From Phytophthora colocasiae (taxonomy: Eukaryota; Oomycota; Peronosporomycetes; Peronosporales; Peronosporaceae), in NCBI GenBank assembly GCA_018806915.1, contig JAGKQI010000073.1, forward strand, positions 248,001 to 312,000: a DNA stretch of 64,000 nucleotides. The letters run 5' to 3'. Numbering within the stretch: position 1 is the stretch's first letter; each line of letters starts with the position of its first letter. Positions 11,443 to 22,424 of the stretch are shown piece by piece. Below the pieces are notes generated by a model that was not told the origin of the DNA, did not search any database, and saw nothing but the letters and a program-made list of their open reading frames with translations. The position numbers and the translations under genes are program-made.

Positions 11443-14400
11443 AAGTACCATGTCATCTGTCCAAGATACCAAGATCTCCATCGACAAGTTCAACGGCGAG
11501 AACTACGCCACGTGGAACCGTTACATGCGTGGCGTGTTCCTGACCAAGTCGGTGTGGAGATGTGGTGAACCGCGAGACGACGCCTACGTTCACGGACTCC
11601 AGGGCCAGGACGAGTATGTCCAAGTCGAGCAACGTCGCCTTCGGTCTGATGCTCCTCCACATAGACGCGGACTACCATCATGTGGTCGACGACTACGAGG
11701 AAGCCTGGGTCGCGTGGGCGCGCTTGCGTACCCTTTACGGTGGATCGCAGAAGGCTGGACGCATATATCTCAAGCGTCAGCTCTTCAGCATGGAGATGGC
11801 AGAAGGCGGAAACATCCTTCACCATTGCAACGAAGTCCTCAACATCAGCGCGAAGCTTAGCAGTATCGGCGCCAAGATGGAGGACGAGGATGTGGCGATC
11901 TGCTTGCTGCGCAGTCTGCCCAAGAGCTACGAGAACGTCGTACTCAACATGGAGATGAGCAATGCAGAGCTGCGGACGCAAAGATGTAGGTGAAGGTGCT
12001 CACGAATGAGCATATCAAGCGACAAGGCGAGAAGACTGCGGCGGTGAAAATCGAGGAAGCAGCGAAGGCCTTCAACGCCGAGCGTCAAACTCGCCGGTGT
12101 GACTACTGCGGAAAATTGGGGCACGTTATCGACAGAGTGCTGGACCAAGCAGAAAGAAGAAAATCGAGGAGCACGACGCGGCCGAGGTGGTCGCGGTGCC
12201 AGCAACGTTGAGTGGTGCGACGACGATGACGACTACATCGCGTTTGCAGTCTCCATGTCGACAGCGTGTGGAATGTCGTCGGGCAAGAAGTTTCAAGGCT
12301 CATGGGCGATCGACAGTGGTGCAACCCACCACATTTGCAACGACAAGTCCAAGTTCATCGACATCAACTTGCGCGACGAAGGCGAACTCACAGTTGCCAA
12401 CGGTCAAACGGCCAAGATTTTGGGAGTTGGTACCGTTGTGCAACAAGTGATTCTGCCCAACCGGAGTGTGCGCGACGTCCGAATCGAAGATGCTCTCTAC
12501 GTGCCGAGTATGAACAAGAACCTGCTATCTGTGCCTCAGATCAACCGAAGTGGAGACTTCAAGGTGGTGTTTGACGGCTCCGAGATGCACATTGCGCGCA
12601 AGTCGTCGAAGAAGATCGTTGCTTCCGCGGACCTGATCGACGGACTCTACTGGCTACGAGTTCCCAAGGGTTCTGCCAATTCGACGACTACGGTCTCGAT
12701 CAACAGTGTCGATATTCATGCGCGGATGGGTCATGCTCCGAACGACGTGCTACGGAAGATGGTTTCGAGCGGCATGATGACGGGCGCGAAAATGCCGACC
12801 TCGTCGAAGAACTCAAGCGGATGCCGCGGGTGTCAGCAAGGGAAGATGGTCCAAAAACCCTTTCCGAGTAACCCGGACAAGCCCAAGTACAAGCCATTCG
12901 AGTTCCTGCACTTCGACCTTTGTGGCCCCATGGAGAAAGAGTCGCTTGGTGGCAGCAAGTATCTACTGCTGATCACTGACGAAGCCAGCGGCTGCATGAC
13001 GGGATTCTGTTTGCGCGCCAAGTCGGAGAGTGAAGACTGTCTGCGCAAGTTCATCGCTAAAGTGGAGCGCCAATTCGATGCCAGGTCAAGTTCGTGCGTC
13101 ATGACGGTGCCAAGGAGTTCGCGACCAACTCGCTCAAGGCCTTTTACGACAATCATGGCATTGAAGTCCAGCCGACGGTTCGATATGCGCATCAGACGAA
13201 TGCTACTGCGGAACGCGCCAACCGGACGATTGTGACTATCGGGCGCAGCATGCTTCACTTCGCACGTTTGGACAAGACGTTTTTGGGCGGAAGCGGCGAT
13301 GACGGCAATTTACATCAAGAATCGACTGCCGTCACCCAAGGTCCCAGGGAAGACGCCGTTTGAGATTGTGTACAAGAGGAAGCCCAACGTGAAGCACATG
13401 CGTGTTTTCGGGTGCAAGGCCTACGTCCTGACGCCGAAGGAGAAGCGACTCAAGTGGGACCCCAAGGCTCGTGAAGGAATTTTCATGGGCTATGAAGAGC
13501 GTTCGAAGGCGTATCGCGTTTATGACATCGAGGCGGGCCAGGTAGTGATTTCTCGCGATGTCACTTTCGACGAATCGACCTTCGACGACGCCAATGTTGT
13601 TGTGGATGATGATGAAGATGTCGAAGATGCTGCGGATATCGCTTGAAGACCTCGAGATTTCGAACGACCATGGAACGCGTGAATTCAAGCAGGCGGGGAA
13701 ACGCAAAGGCTCGTTCTAATGCTGAGGATCGTGAACATGTTCGTCGACCGCGTCGCAGCGCTCGGATTAGAAGAAGCAAGCGCTCCGGACTCTGACCATC
13801 AAGAAGCCAAATCTGAAGACAATGATGATGATGACTCGACTCAGCCGATGTACTGGCGTGCGAGTGCCAATGCAGTGGAGACGAGTGACAGCGCCGAGCC
13901 GAAGACGTTCCAAGATGCTGTGAGCGGCGAAGACCAAGTCCACTGGCGGAAGGCGATCCGAGCAGAACTCAAGTCGATGCGACTTCGTGGAGTGTTTCCG
14001 TGGCGCCAAATTACCGAACAACCAACGCGCGGTCGGAACCAGAGTGGGTGTTCAAGATCAAGAGTAAAGCCGACGGGTCCATCGAGAAGTACAAGGCTCG
14101 ACTCGTCGCGAAAGGATTTGTGCAGAAGTATGGCATCGACTACACCGAGACGTTTTCGCCGGTGGTCAAGTACGTCACGCTGCGAATGATCATCGCTGTG
14201 GCCAAGTTCTTCAATTGGCCCCTCGACCAACTTGATGTTGTCACGGCGTTCCTGTACGGCTTGATGAAGGAGAAGGTGTTCTGCAGTGTTCCAGAAGGCG
14301 TGGAACTTGATGACGGCTACGACTGCGTGGAACTGCTCAAGGCGATCTACGGTCTCAAGCAAGCTTCTCGAGTGTGGAATGAGACTTTTGACGAGTATGT

Positions 14401-15445
14401 GCGCTCCATCGGATTTCGCGTTTCGAGCTACGATCCGTGCCTCTACATCAAGATTGTCGATGGTGACTGCGTTCTGATGCTGGTGTACGTCGACGATGTT
14501 TTGGTGACCGGAAGCTCTTCGACGATCATTGCTGAAGTCAAGAAACAGCTCAAGGCACGATTCGAGATGACCGACAGCGGCAAATGTTCCTTCATTCTGG
14601 GGATTGAGGTGGTCGACAATGCGGATGGCAGTGTCACATTGAGTCAAGCTCGCTACATCAACGACATCCTGGAGCGCTTTGGCATGCAGAACTGCAAACC
14701 TGCTGCCAGTCCAGTCGACCTCAGCATGAAGCTCGTTGCCAGTGACGTCTCGACCAAGTTGGATGCGCCGTTCCGCGAAGCTGTCGGTGCTCTCATGCAC
14801 TTGATGACGTCGACTCGCCCGGACATTGCTTTTGCAGTTGGTTACGTTTCGCGCTTCATGGAGAATCCTCAAGTCGAGCACTGGATTGCAGTCAAGCGCA
14901 TCTTCCGTTACCTTCAGGGCACCAAGTCGCATGGACTCCTTTTTCGCCGACCAAGGGAATCGACTTTCGTGGCTATTCGGATGCAGACTGGGCTGGTGAC
15001 CACAGTGACCGCAAGTCGACTTCAGGCTACCTGTTTCAAGTTCTTGGCGGACCTGTGTCGTGGGGATCCAAGAAGCAATCGAGTGTGTCTCTTTCCACGA
15101 GTGAAGCCGAGTACATTGCGCTCAGTCTGGCAATCCAAGAAGGCAAGTGGGTGCACAAGCTTGTGTGAGATCCTTGACGCTGCAGGCGAAGACATCCCGG
15201 ATCTGAAGATTTTCGAAGACAATCAGTCGTGCATCAAGATGACGAAGAACCCTGTGAACCATGGCCGCGCGAAGCACATCGACATCAAGTACCACCACAT
15301 CCGTGATGAAGTCAAGCGCGGTGAAGTGATCGTCGAGTACTGCGAGACCACGACCATGCTGGCCGACATCTTGACCAAGGGACTCGGCGGACCTCGTCAC
15401 ACGGACTTAACGACGGCTCTTGGCGTTCAAGCGTGTTCGCATTGA
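11435..15445 (+). pseudogene. A3 copia gag-pol polyprotein, broken by small indels
   Basis: The first ATG, at 11435, opens MSPSTMSSVQ and leads into Gag. One frame then carries protease (IDSGATHH), the integrase zinc finger and the first catalytic Asp (12100-13084). A missing G near 13086 shifts the frame. The rest of integrase follows in 13094-13363. RT-RNase H is nearly whole from 14000 to 15445: YVDDVLV near 14484-14505, the C-terminal tail DILTKGLGGP near 15370. Between 14938 and 15165 a compensating pair of indels scrambles the RNase H core. Other breaks lie near 11558, 11610, 11980, 12135, 13275 and 13690. The element makes virus-like particles and integrates cDNA, if the breaks are artefacts. 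Confidence 0.93.
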
Positions 15446-15452
15446 GAGGGGC

Positions 15453-15734
15453 TGTTGCAGGTGATCCAATACGATCCCGCAATGATTACGGTAAGATGTT
15501 TACGCCACCGATGATTAGACGAGTAGGATGATTGGACGAGTACAGAATGTTGGTGATTGGATGCACCAAATGATTGGATGCAGACCAGGTAGAGAAAACA
15601 GTGTAAGCTCATATCAATCAATCACTTCTGAATTTCCATTCTACCCCTCAAGTGACTTCCCTCGCCTCGGCCTCCTCGCCCCAAGCTTCGGCAGTCCTCC
15701 CCTCGCAAGACAACCTCTACCACGACCTTCTTCA
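15453..15734 (+). repeat. A3 3' LTR
   Basis: 282 bp, preceded by the polypurine tract GAGAGGGGC (15444-15452) and followed by the CGTTG target duplication (15735-15739). Confidence 0.96.
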
Positions 15735-16054
15735 CGTTGCATTTTGATTCGGATTTAGTATATATGATACTAAATCCGTGACATTTAGGATTAGGGCAGA
15801 TAAAGTCAATAAAAATCAGTTTGCATTTTACATAGTTAGTGTTAGTTCTTTATTATAGGGACACTGACTCTGTGAGTCCCGTATTTAGTGGACTACTGGG
15901 TTCTTGTATTGAACCGAAGGCTAGCGCCTTGCAAGCGAGACTCTACGAGTCAACTAAACTTCCTCTGTGCGGTGCACACCTACGCAGTCCCGCTGCATCT
16001 GGTAGCACTTGTAGTCAATCCAACTCCTGAGTCGAAGACTGTTTCTCTGTGAAA

Positions 16055-17054
16055 ATGGAGCAAGAAGTATACGCTCACTTGACTCCGAGTCAGCGGGATA
16101 CGCTTAATAAGCTTACGTCCTTGCTAGGCTCTGAAGGTATGGCGCACCTCGCGTCTCAAGGGCCGGAGGCCGTCAACGCGCGCCTGGAGGCATTTGCCTC
16201 GTACGAGAACGCTCTCGTTGAGCACATTCAGGGGGAATGTAAAAGGGGCCGCCCCTGCTCCGAGAGCTAAGCCCGTCACGCTCAGCGTGAAGACCTTTCA
16301 CGGGCACGAAGGAGAGAACCTCCTGTTGTGGACCCGAGAGGTCGAAATGGCCATGGGGACCGCTATGCTCCAGTTGGAAGGCCAACGTATGGCGTTCGCC
16401 ATCTCTAAGCTTGAAGGGCGAGCACGAGAATGGGCCTTGACGTCTGGGACGTCGGTAGAAATGGCCTTCCCCACTTGGGGTGAGCTTAAGGCCAAGCTTA
16501 CGCAAGTGTTTGCTCCGCCTAACCAGGCGTATCGCGTGCGGTCACGCTTCCTTGCTTGCCGACAGGGCAAGAAGGACCTGGTGGACTATGTCCAAGAGCT
16601 GCGCACGCTCATTGCCGGTATGGCTGCCGACCCTCTACCTGAGGTGGTCACCGTGACCATCTTCATGGAAGGTTTACGAGCTGGCGTGGCCAGGACGGAG
16701 ACATTCCGTCAGAATCCTCGCACCTTCGAGGACGCTGCCTGCGTGGCATTGAATGCCGAGCACAACTTTAAGTTGTCGAGGGTCGGTGCTAACAGCACAG
16801 GGTCCGGGGGACCCGAGCCCATGGACCTCAGCTATGCTGAAGATGAAGTAGCCGAGCTACGAGCTGCGGTGCAGCGTATGAGCACCCGCCGGTGCTACAC
16901 GTGTGGTAGTCCCACACATCTGAGGCCCAACTGCCCTCTGCGCAAAGAGCGCGCCGGCCAAAATGGCCGCAACCCTGCGCGGGTCCCGCTTTGGGCTCTG
17001 CCCAGGGAAACGACGGCTCCCAGTAGACGCGGGGCGGTCTACTGGGGAAGAACT
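16055..17054 (+). pseudogene. D1 Gag, frameshifted
   Basis: The ATG at 16055 starts [20 protein letters not shown]. An extra G near 16232 shifts the frame, and the rest continues in 16194-17040. The central part is a retrotransposon Gag domain. The knuckle [14 protein letters not shown] lies near 16893-16934. The slippery GGGAAAC site is kept at 17005-17011 with its hairpin, but the local Gag frame no longer matches it. Just past the hairpin the sequence jumps straight to the protease-RT linker (near 17067). Confidence 0.88.
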
Positions 17055-17066
17055 GAGTTCTGCAGT

Positions 17067-19058
17067 GTGTGGGCAAAGCCCACGTAATCCCTGTGGGGCG
17101 GCACGTACTCCGCCGAGCGTAAACCAAGTAATCTCTGAGTGTATCTGACACTGGACCAACTACGGTCATTGATTGAGCAGTGGCACGTATTTCGACCGAG
17201 TTGATCGCTGAGTGTCTCTGACATTGGGCCTGGCGAGGCCGAAACCTGTGCGACGGCACGTACTCCGTCGAGTGGAAGTTCGTCGACTATACGACGCTAT
17301 CGTAAGGCCCTTTGGGCGAGACGCTGTGCGTCTGAGTCATCCGCGACGTTGAGTGCCGACGCACAGGAGGACTGTGGACAGCTATACACTCTGGTTGATG
17401 GAGTAGACGGCAGTGCCGAAGGCAACGTCCTGCTGGACGAGCTGCCGAGTGTTGTCAAGCTCCTTGAGCTAGAGGAGATGTCCTTCGCCGCCTTTGGCGA
17501 TGCCTTGAAGGCTGGCGAACTCGCCGAGGTAGTCATCGTTCGACCTGAAGAGGAGTTAAACTCGTCGTCCCTCGTTGACGAGTCCGTCTTGGCTGAGGTC
17601 AAGAAGGCGTTGAGCGCCAGGAGTGGATCGGAGATCCTCAAGAATCCCTCGGATCCCTTCTACTCCTTGCTGAAGGAATATGGAGACGTTGTCTCGAAGG
17701 ACCACCGAGTGGCCTGCCTCCTGACCGAAGCGTTCGTCACGAGATCGACTTAGTTCCCGGAACTAAATACTGCGTGACCCGGCAGTGGCCTCTTCCTAAA
17801 GAGCAATTCGACGTCATTGACGCCTTCTTCCGTGCTAAGCACGCGGCGGGTCTCGTGCGCGAGAGCAAGTCTCCGCACTCCGCGCCAACGTTCTGTGTCA
17901 GAAAGCCGAATGGCAAGTGGCATATCGTTCACGCTTTTAACAAGCTCAACGCTGCCACGATTCCGGCGCAGACGCCGATTCCTAGGAAGGATGTTCTTCA
18001 GAACAACATGGTTGGTTGCACCATGTACAGCGCGCTCGACTTAGTCGATGGCTACTATCAGCTGCTCATGCGAGCCAGTGATATCCTGCTTACAGCGGTG
18101 AGCACCCCGAGCAGTATGCTCTGGGAGTGGCTCGTCATGCCCCAAGGGCTGTCGAATGCGCCTGCAACGTTCAATCGTCTAGTGACGCAGTTGTTCAGGC
18201 CCCTACAGGCATTCGCACAGACGTATTTTGACGACGTGTTCGTCTACAGTCGTGCTGAGCACGGAAAGACTGATGTCGAGGTACACGTGGAGCACGTGAG
18301 AGCAGTGCTTGAGTGCATGCGCACCAACAAGTTGTACGCCAACGCAGACAAGTGCGTCTTTGGCGCGGAAGAAATCCCCTTCCTAGGGTGCTTCATTGGG
18401 AAGCATGGCCTTCGTGCTGATCCAGCAAAGGTCAAGGCCATTGTGGACTGGCCGGTTCCCCTGAACCAGAAGGACTTGCGTAAGTGGCTTGGCTTGACCA
18501 ACTACTTGCACAAGTACAGCAAGAACCACGCTGAGTTGGCTCGGGCACTGTCGGATCTCCTTAAGAAGGATGCCGAATGGGTATGGCGTGCTGAGCTCGA
18601 GAGTGCGTTTACTCATATTAAGGATAGCCTGCTTTAGACATCGATACTGGCGTTGCCAGACCCCGATCGTCCGTACGCCTTGGACTTTGCCACCGGCAGT
18701 GCTTTGCTACAAGCGGACGCCGAAGGCCGCGAACGCATCTTTACGTTTGAGTATCGGCAGCTCAAGGCTGCAGAGAAGAAATATCCAGTTCATGACAAGG
18801 AGCTACTTGCGATGAAGTACGCTCTCGTCAAATTCAGGGGATCACCTGCTCGGCTCCAAGCCGTTTGTGATCTACACGGATCATGCGTCACTACGCACAG
18901 CGACGCAGTCGCCTCACCTCTCGCAGAGGATGGCCCGATGGCTCTCCTTCTTTGCAGAGTATAACTTCGAAGTGAAGTACAAGCCTGCAGGCAGAACGTC
19001 CTCGCGGACGCGTTGTCGCGTCACCCGGACTATGAGTTATCTCATGTCACTTCGGTGA
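17067..19058 (+). pseudogene. D1 RT and RNase H, protease deleted
   Basis: Compared with D3, about 0.6 kb coding for the protease is missing at the GCAGTGTGTGGG joint near 17064-17075. The RT N-terminal region is read from 17349. RT proper runs 17774-18637 with ALDLVDGYYQLLM, LSNAPATFNR and YFDDVFVYS (near 18224-18250). A stop (TAG, near 18634) separates it from RNase H (18653-19058), which keeps YTDHASLR but has frame breaks near 18837 and 18990. RT copies the RNA and RNase H removes it. This copy cannot make a working enzyme. Confidence 0.87.
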
Positions 19059-19189
19059 CGTCGCCCGTAAAGGACATAGTTCGAGCAGCGAATGCTCAGG
19101 ACGACTCTTTTGTCGCGTTGCTTCAAGATCTATGGAGCGATGAGTTTAAGGACTCGAAGGTGAGGCCCACGACACGTTAACAAGCGGCC

Positions 19190-20392
19190 ACCTCGGTCGC
19201 GAGTAGACCTACGGCTCAGTGAGCTCCATGTACTGGTGGCTGAAGCTGTACAAGTGGGTCAGCACATATGTGCGCACGTGCGAGACGTGTCAGCGGGTTA
19301 AACCCTCGCCACATGCGGCGGCGCCATTCGCTCACTCCGCCACGCGGTGGCCTCGGGCTTAGTGGGGGGAAGGCTGTGCCGTCGCTCGACTCCGAGCTTG
19401 CTGTCAGCCCTTTTGCTGTTCGTAAACAAGTCGACGACTTCCTCTCGACGAGGCTTAGCGTCTTACGTAGTGTGCGCGACGCAATGGCTGAAAGCCAAGA
19501 TGTTCAAAAGGAACAAGCTGATGCAAAAGGTAGAGGCAATGTGTGGGAATTCAAGGTCGGTGACCACGTTTTATTAAACGCTAAGAACCTACCTACACAT
19601 GCAGTGTCGAGTGTCTTTAAGACGAAATTGCGTCCGCGCTTCATCGGACCGTTCACAGTCGTGGCCAAGAAGGGCCTGGCATACACGCTGGACTTGCCGA
19701 AGCGGATGCGAACACAGCCTGTGTTCTATGTGGGCTTACTCAAGCCATATCGGGACCCCGCAGGGGTGAACGCGGAGGCGCTGGCGCCGACGACGCGCGC
19801 ACGGGCTGCGTCATCTGCAGCAACATCGTCACCTGACCCCGCAGCTCTGCGAGCTGAAGCTCCTGCTGGTGCAGGCGAGGGGTCAGGGACTGAGGGCTCT
19901 CGAGCCAAGCCATTCGGCTTTCGACCTCCTCCAAGTCATGAGCGAGGCGGGCATGCGTATGCTACACGCGCTCTATGTTCTCTTGAAGAGACTGAGTCTG
20001 ACACTGGAGAGTCTCGATCGAATGATCCAGCTGATACCAGGAGCGCCGCGTCAGATAGCGGTCGTCACACTTATCGAGTATCGCACGCCGCAGCGAATGG
20101 GCCCCCTCCGCCGCAGCTCGATGAGTAAGGTGAGCTTCACTATCATGTGGATCGCCTGATGGCGCGGCGTCGTCGCCAAGGTCACAACCAGTATCTGGTG
20201 AAGTGGCGAGGTTACCCTCACTCACAGAACTCGTGGGAGTTTGAGGTGCCACTACGGCAGGATTGCCCAGACGTCGTTGATGCATATCAGACCGCCCGGT
20301 GGGCGGGAGACAGAGTCGCCGGGTGCCAAGCACTTCCCACTAAGGTGTGTGGTGGGGGGACCCACAGGGTCGTTGCTGAGCTCAGGCTTTGA
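19190..20392 (+). pseudogene. D1 integrase remnant and chromodomain
   Basis: The zinc-binding end of integrase is kept (CETCQRVKPSPH, near 19280-19315). The whole catalytic core is then deleted at a joint near 19322. Reading resumes in the integrase C-terminal part (KVGDHVLLNAKNLPTH, 19550-19600) and ends in a chromodomain (YLVKWRGYPHSQNSWEFE, near 20190-20245). The chromodomain would steer integration toward marked chromatin. Antisense remnants of the D accessory ORF lie at 19740-19934 and 19962-20333 on the minus strand. Confidence 0.85.
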
Positions 20393-20985
20393 CCCATAGC
20401 TGTAACACTTGCAGCGAGCACGTCGGTGCCGTCGATGTGGCATCGAATGCTCAAACTGCAAGCGCAGTAGAGCTACATGCGTCTGGTGCGCGTGTTTCAA
20501 GGGTCTATGACCCTTTAACAACACTGGCCAATGACCTGGAGCTTCGCGATCATGAAGCGAAGATGGTTCGTGATGAACAACCGTCTTGATGAGGTTTTGT
20601 CTAAGCGACAAGTGGTGATGGAAGCGGATTCTATCCGATCACCTTATGCTAGAAGCGTTCAATGGATATGGCTATGTCATGAGGCATTATCGATGCCAGG
20701 GATGCAAATGCCTCTGGTGCGCCTGCTGCGTAGCATAAGGAGGTGTGTACGCTCCTGAACGACAGCTTAGCTGTCTGGAGCTCATTGCAGTGTCTACGGC
20801 TGTGTTGAGCACGTGTGTTTGCAATGCACAGTGTCTGTGACACGTGGCATCGCGTTCGGAGGCGTGTAGCACGCACAAGAGAGAGCGCCGTCGGCGCAAG
20901 GTGGCGTACCGTGGCCATCGACCGATAATCGCGTCGTGTGTTTACACTTTCCGGATACGGTATCCGGAATCTTGGTGGGGGAGAG
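20393..20985 (+). other. D1 3' non-coding region with polypurine tract
   Basis: I see no recognisable gene here. In D3 the matching interval carries a long antisense ORF, but here the sequence differs and has no long frame. The end is the polypurine tract GGTGGGGGAGAG (20974-20985), which abuts the LTR and would prime plus-strand DNA. Confidence 0.6.
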
Positions 20986-21404
20986 TGTAACGGGGATGTT
21001 TCACGCATGTCTATCGTTGATGTGTGACACACGTTAATACATTTATGTGGGTACATAATGGTGTGTGACACTCATACATTTATGTGGATACATAATGGTG
21101 TGGCACACACGAGTAGATACGTAGATGACCTCAGAGCCTCATGTTGCATTTTGATTCGGATTTAGTATATATGATACTAAATCCGTGACATTTAGGATTA
21201 GGGCAGATAAAGTCAATAAAAATCAGTTTGCATTTTACATAGTTAGTGTTAGTTCTTTATTATAGGGACACTGACTCTGTGAGTCCCGTATTTAGTGGAC
21301 TACTGGGTTCTTGTATTGAACCGAAGGCTAGCGCCTTGCAAGCGAGACTCTACGAGTCAACTAAACTTCCTCTGTGCCGTGTACACCTACGCAGCCCCGC
21401 TGCA
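20986..21404 (+). repeat. D LTR shared by D1 (3') and D2 (5')
   Basis: 419 bp, TGTAACGGGG to CGCTGCA. It contains two copies of a 31-bp motif (21037-21067 and 21074-21104, built on ATACATTTATGTGG). D3-type LTRs lack these, so D1-type LTRs are a distinct subfamily. It is followed by TC and the primer site TGGTAGCACTCGTAGTC (21407-21423), whose complement has the shape of a tRNA 3' end. I cannot name the tRNA. Confidence 0.92.
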
Positions 21405-21461
21405 TCTGGTAGCACTCGTAGTCAATCCAACTCCTGAGTTGAAGACTGTTTCTCTGTGAGA

Positions 21462-22355
21462 ATGGAGCCAGAAGCATACGCTCACTTGACTCCGAGTCAG
21501 CGGGACACGCTTAACAAGCTTACGTCCTTGCTGGGCCCTGAAGGTATGGCGCACCTCGCGTCTCAAGGGCCGGAGGCCGTCAACGCGCGCCTGGAGGCAT
21601 TTGCCTCGTACGAGAACGCTCTCGTTGAGCACATTCAGGGGGAATGTAAAAGGGGCCGCCCCTGCTCCGAGAGCTAAGCCCGTCACGCTCAGCGTGAAGA
21701 CCTTTCACGGGCACGAAGGAGAGAACCTCCTGTTGTGGACCCGAGAGGTCGAAATGGCCATGGGGACCGCTATGCTCCAGTTGGAAGGCCAACGTATGGC
21801 GTTCGCCATCTCTAAGCTTGAAGGGCGAGCACGAGAATGGGCCTTGACGTCTGGGACGTCGGTAGAAATGGCCTTCCCCACTTGGGGTGAGCTTAAGGCC
21901 AAGCTTACGCAAGTGTTTGCTCCGCCTAACCAGGCGTATCGCGTGCGGTCACGCTTCCTTGCTTGCCGACAGGGCAAGAAGGACCTGGTGGACTATGTCC
22001 AAGAGCTGCGCACGCTCATTGCCGGTATGGCTGCCGACCCTCTACCTGAGGTGGTCACCGTGACCATCTTCATGGAAGGTTTACGAGCTGGCGTGGCCCG
22101 CACCTTCGAGGACGCTGCCTGCGTGGCATTGAATGCCGAACACAACTTTAAGTTGTCGAGGGTCGGTGCTAACAGCACAGGGTCCGGGGGACCCGAGCCC
22201 ATGGACCTCAGCTATGCTGAAGATGAAGTAGCCGAGCTACGAGCTGCGGTGCAGCGTATGAGCACCCGCCGGTGCTACACGTGTGGTAGGCCCACACATC
22301 TGAGGCCCAACTGCCCTCTGCGCAAAGAGCGCGCCGGCCAGAATGGCCGCAACCC
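21462..22355 (+). pseudogene. D2 Gag, frameshifted and truncated
   Basis: The ATG is at 21462 ([19 protein letters not shown]). It has the same extra G as D1 (near 21640) and a private 27-bp deletion near 22098 that removes the TETFRQNP segment. The knuckle [14 protein letters not shown] lies near 22274-22315. The element stops at 22355, before the frameshift site, and is joined to a piece of D LTR. No pol remains. Confidence 0.86.
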
Positions 22356-22424
22356 TTGCAAGCGAGACTCTACGCGTCAACTAAACTTCCTCTGTGCGGT
22401 GCACACCTACGCAGCTCCGCTGCA
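22356..22424 (+). repeat. D LTR 3'-end fragment at the D2/A4 junction
   Basis: The last ~69 bp of a D LTR (TTGCAAGCGAGACTC to CGCTGCA) follow D2 gag directly. The short shared word CTTGCAAG at the joint suggests a microhomology deletion that removed D2 pol. Right of it lies truncated minus-strand copia A4. Confidence 0.8.

Larger units (their letters stand above)
11149..15734 (+). mobile_element. Complete copia element A3
   Basis: The element is 4,586 bp with two 282-bp LTRs that I read as identical. A perfect 5-bp duplication, CGTTG, flanks it (11144-11148 and 15735-15739). The primer site follows the 5' LTR at once and a purine tract precedes the 3' LTR. Identical LTRs imply very recent insertion. 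Even so, gag-pol contains several single-base frame breaks. Confidence 0.97.
10990..15997 (+). repeat. D1 5' LTR, split by copia A3
   Basis: The two LTR pieces are 10990-11148 and 15740-15997, 417 bp together. The D1 3' LTR (20986-21404) is 419 bp and shows the same sequence uninterrupted. The pre-insertion site can be read there at 21142-21146 (TGTTG, against the CGTTG duplicated around A3). The LTR ends CGCTGCA and is followed by the 2-nt spacer TC and a tRNA primer site at 16000-16016. Confidence 0.92.
10990..21404 (+). mobile_element. Ty3/gypsy element D1, internally deleted and split by A3
   Basis: The 5' LTR starts at 10990 and the 3' LTR ends at 21404. About 4.6 kb of the span is the copia A3 insertion. 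Without A3, D1 is about 5.8 kb, shorter than D3 (7.7 kb), because the protease region and most of the integrase core are deleted. It keeps gag, RT, RNase H, the integrase C-terminus and the chromodomain. Its 3' LTR also serves as the 5' LTR of D2, so the two form a tandem pair sharing one LTR. Confidence 0.88.

Noticed and set aside
13841..14932. Open minus-strand frame of 363 codons opposite copia A3 RT (also 2647-3510 opposite A1)
   Set aside because: It lies fully inside the RT coding region, shows low-complexity His/Val/Asp composition typical of a complementary-strand shadow, and its presence in A1 only reflects sequence identity.
20393..20985. Small genes in the D1 3' region
   Set aside because: Only short frames without similarity to any other part of the window, and no start or stop conservation.
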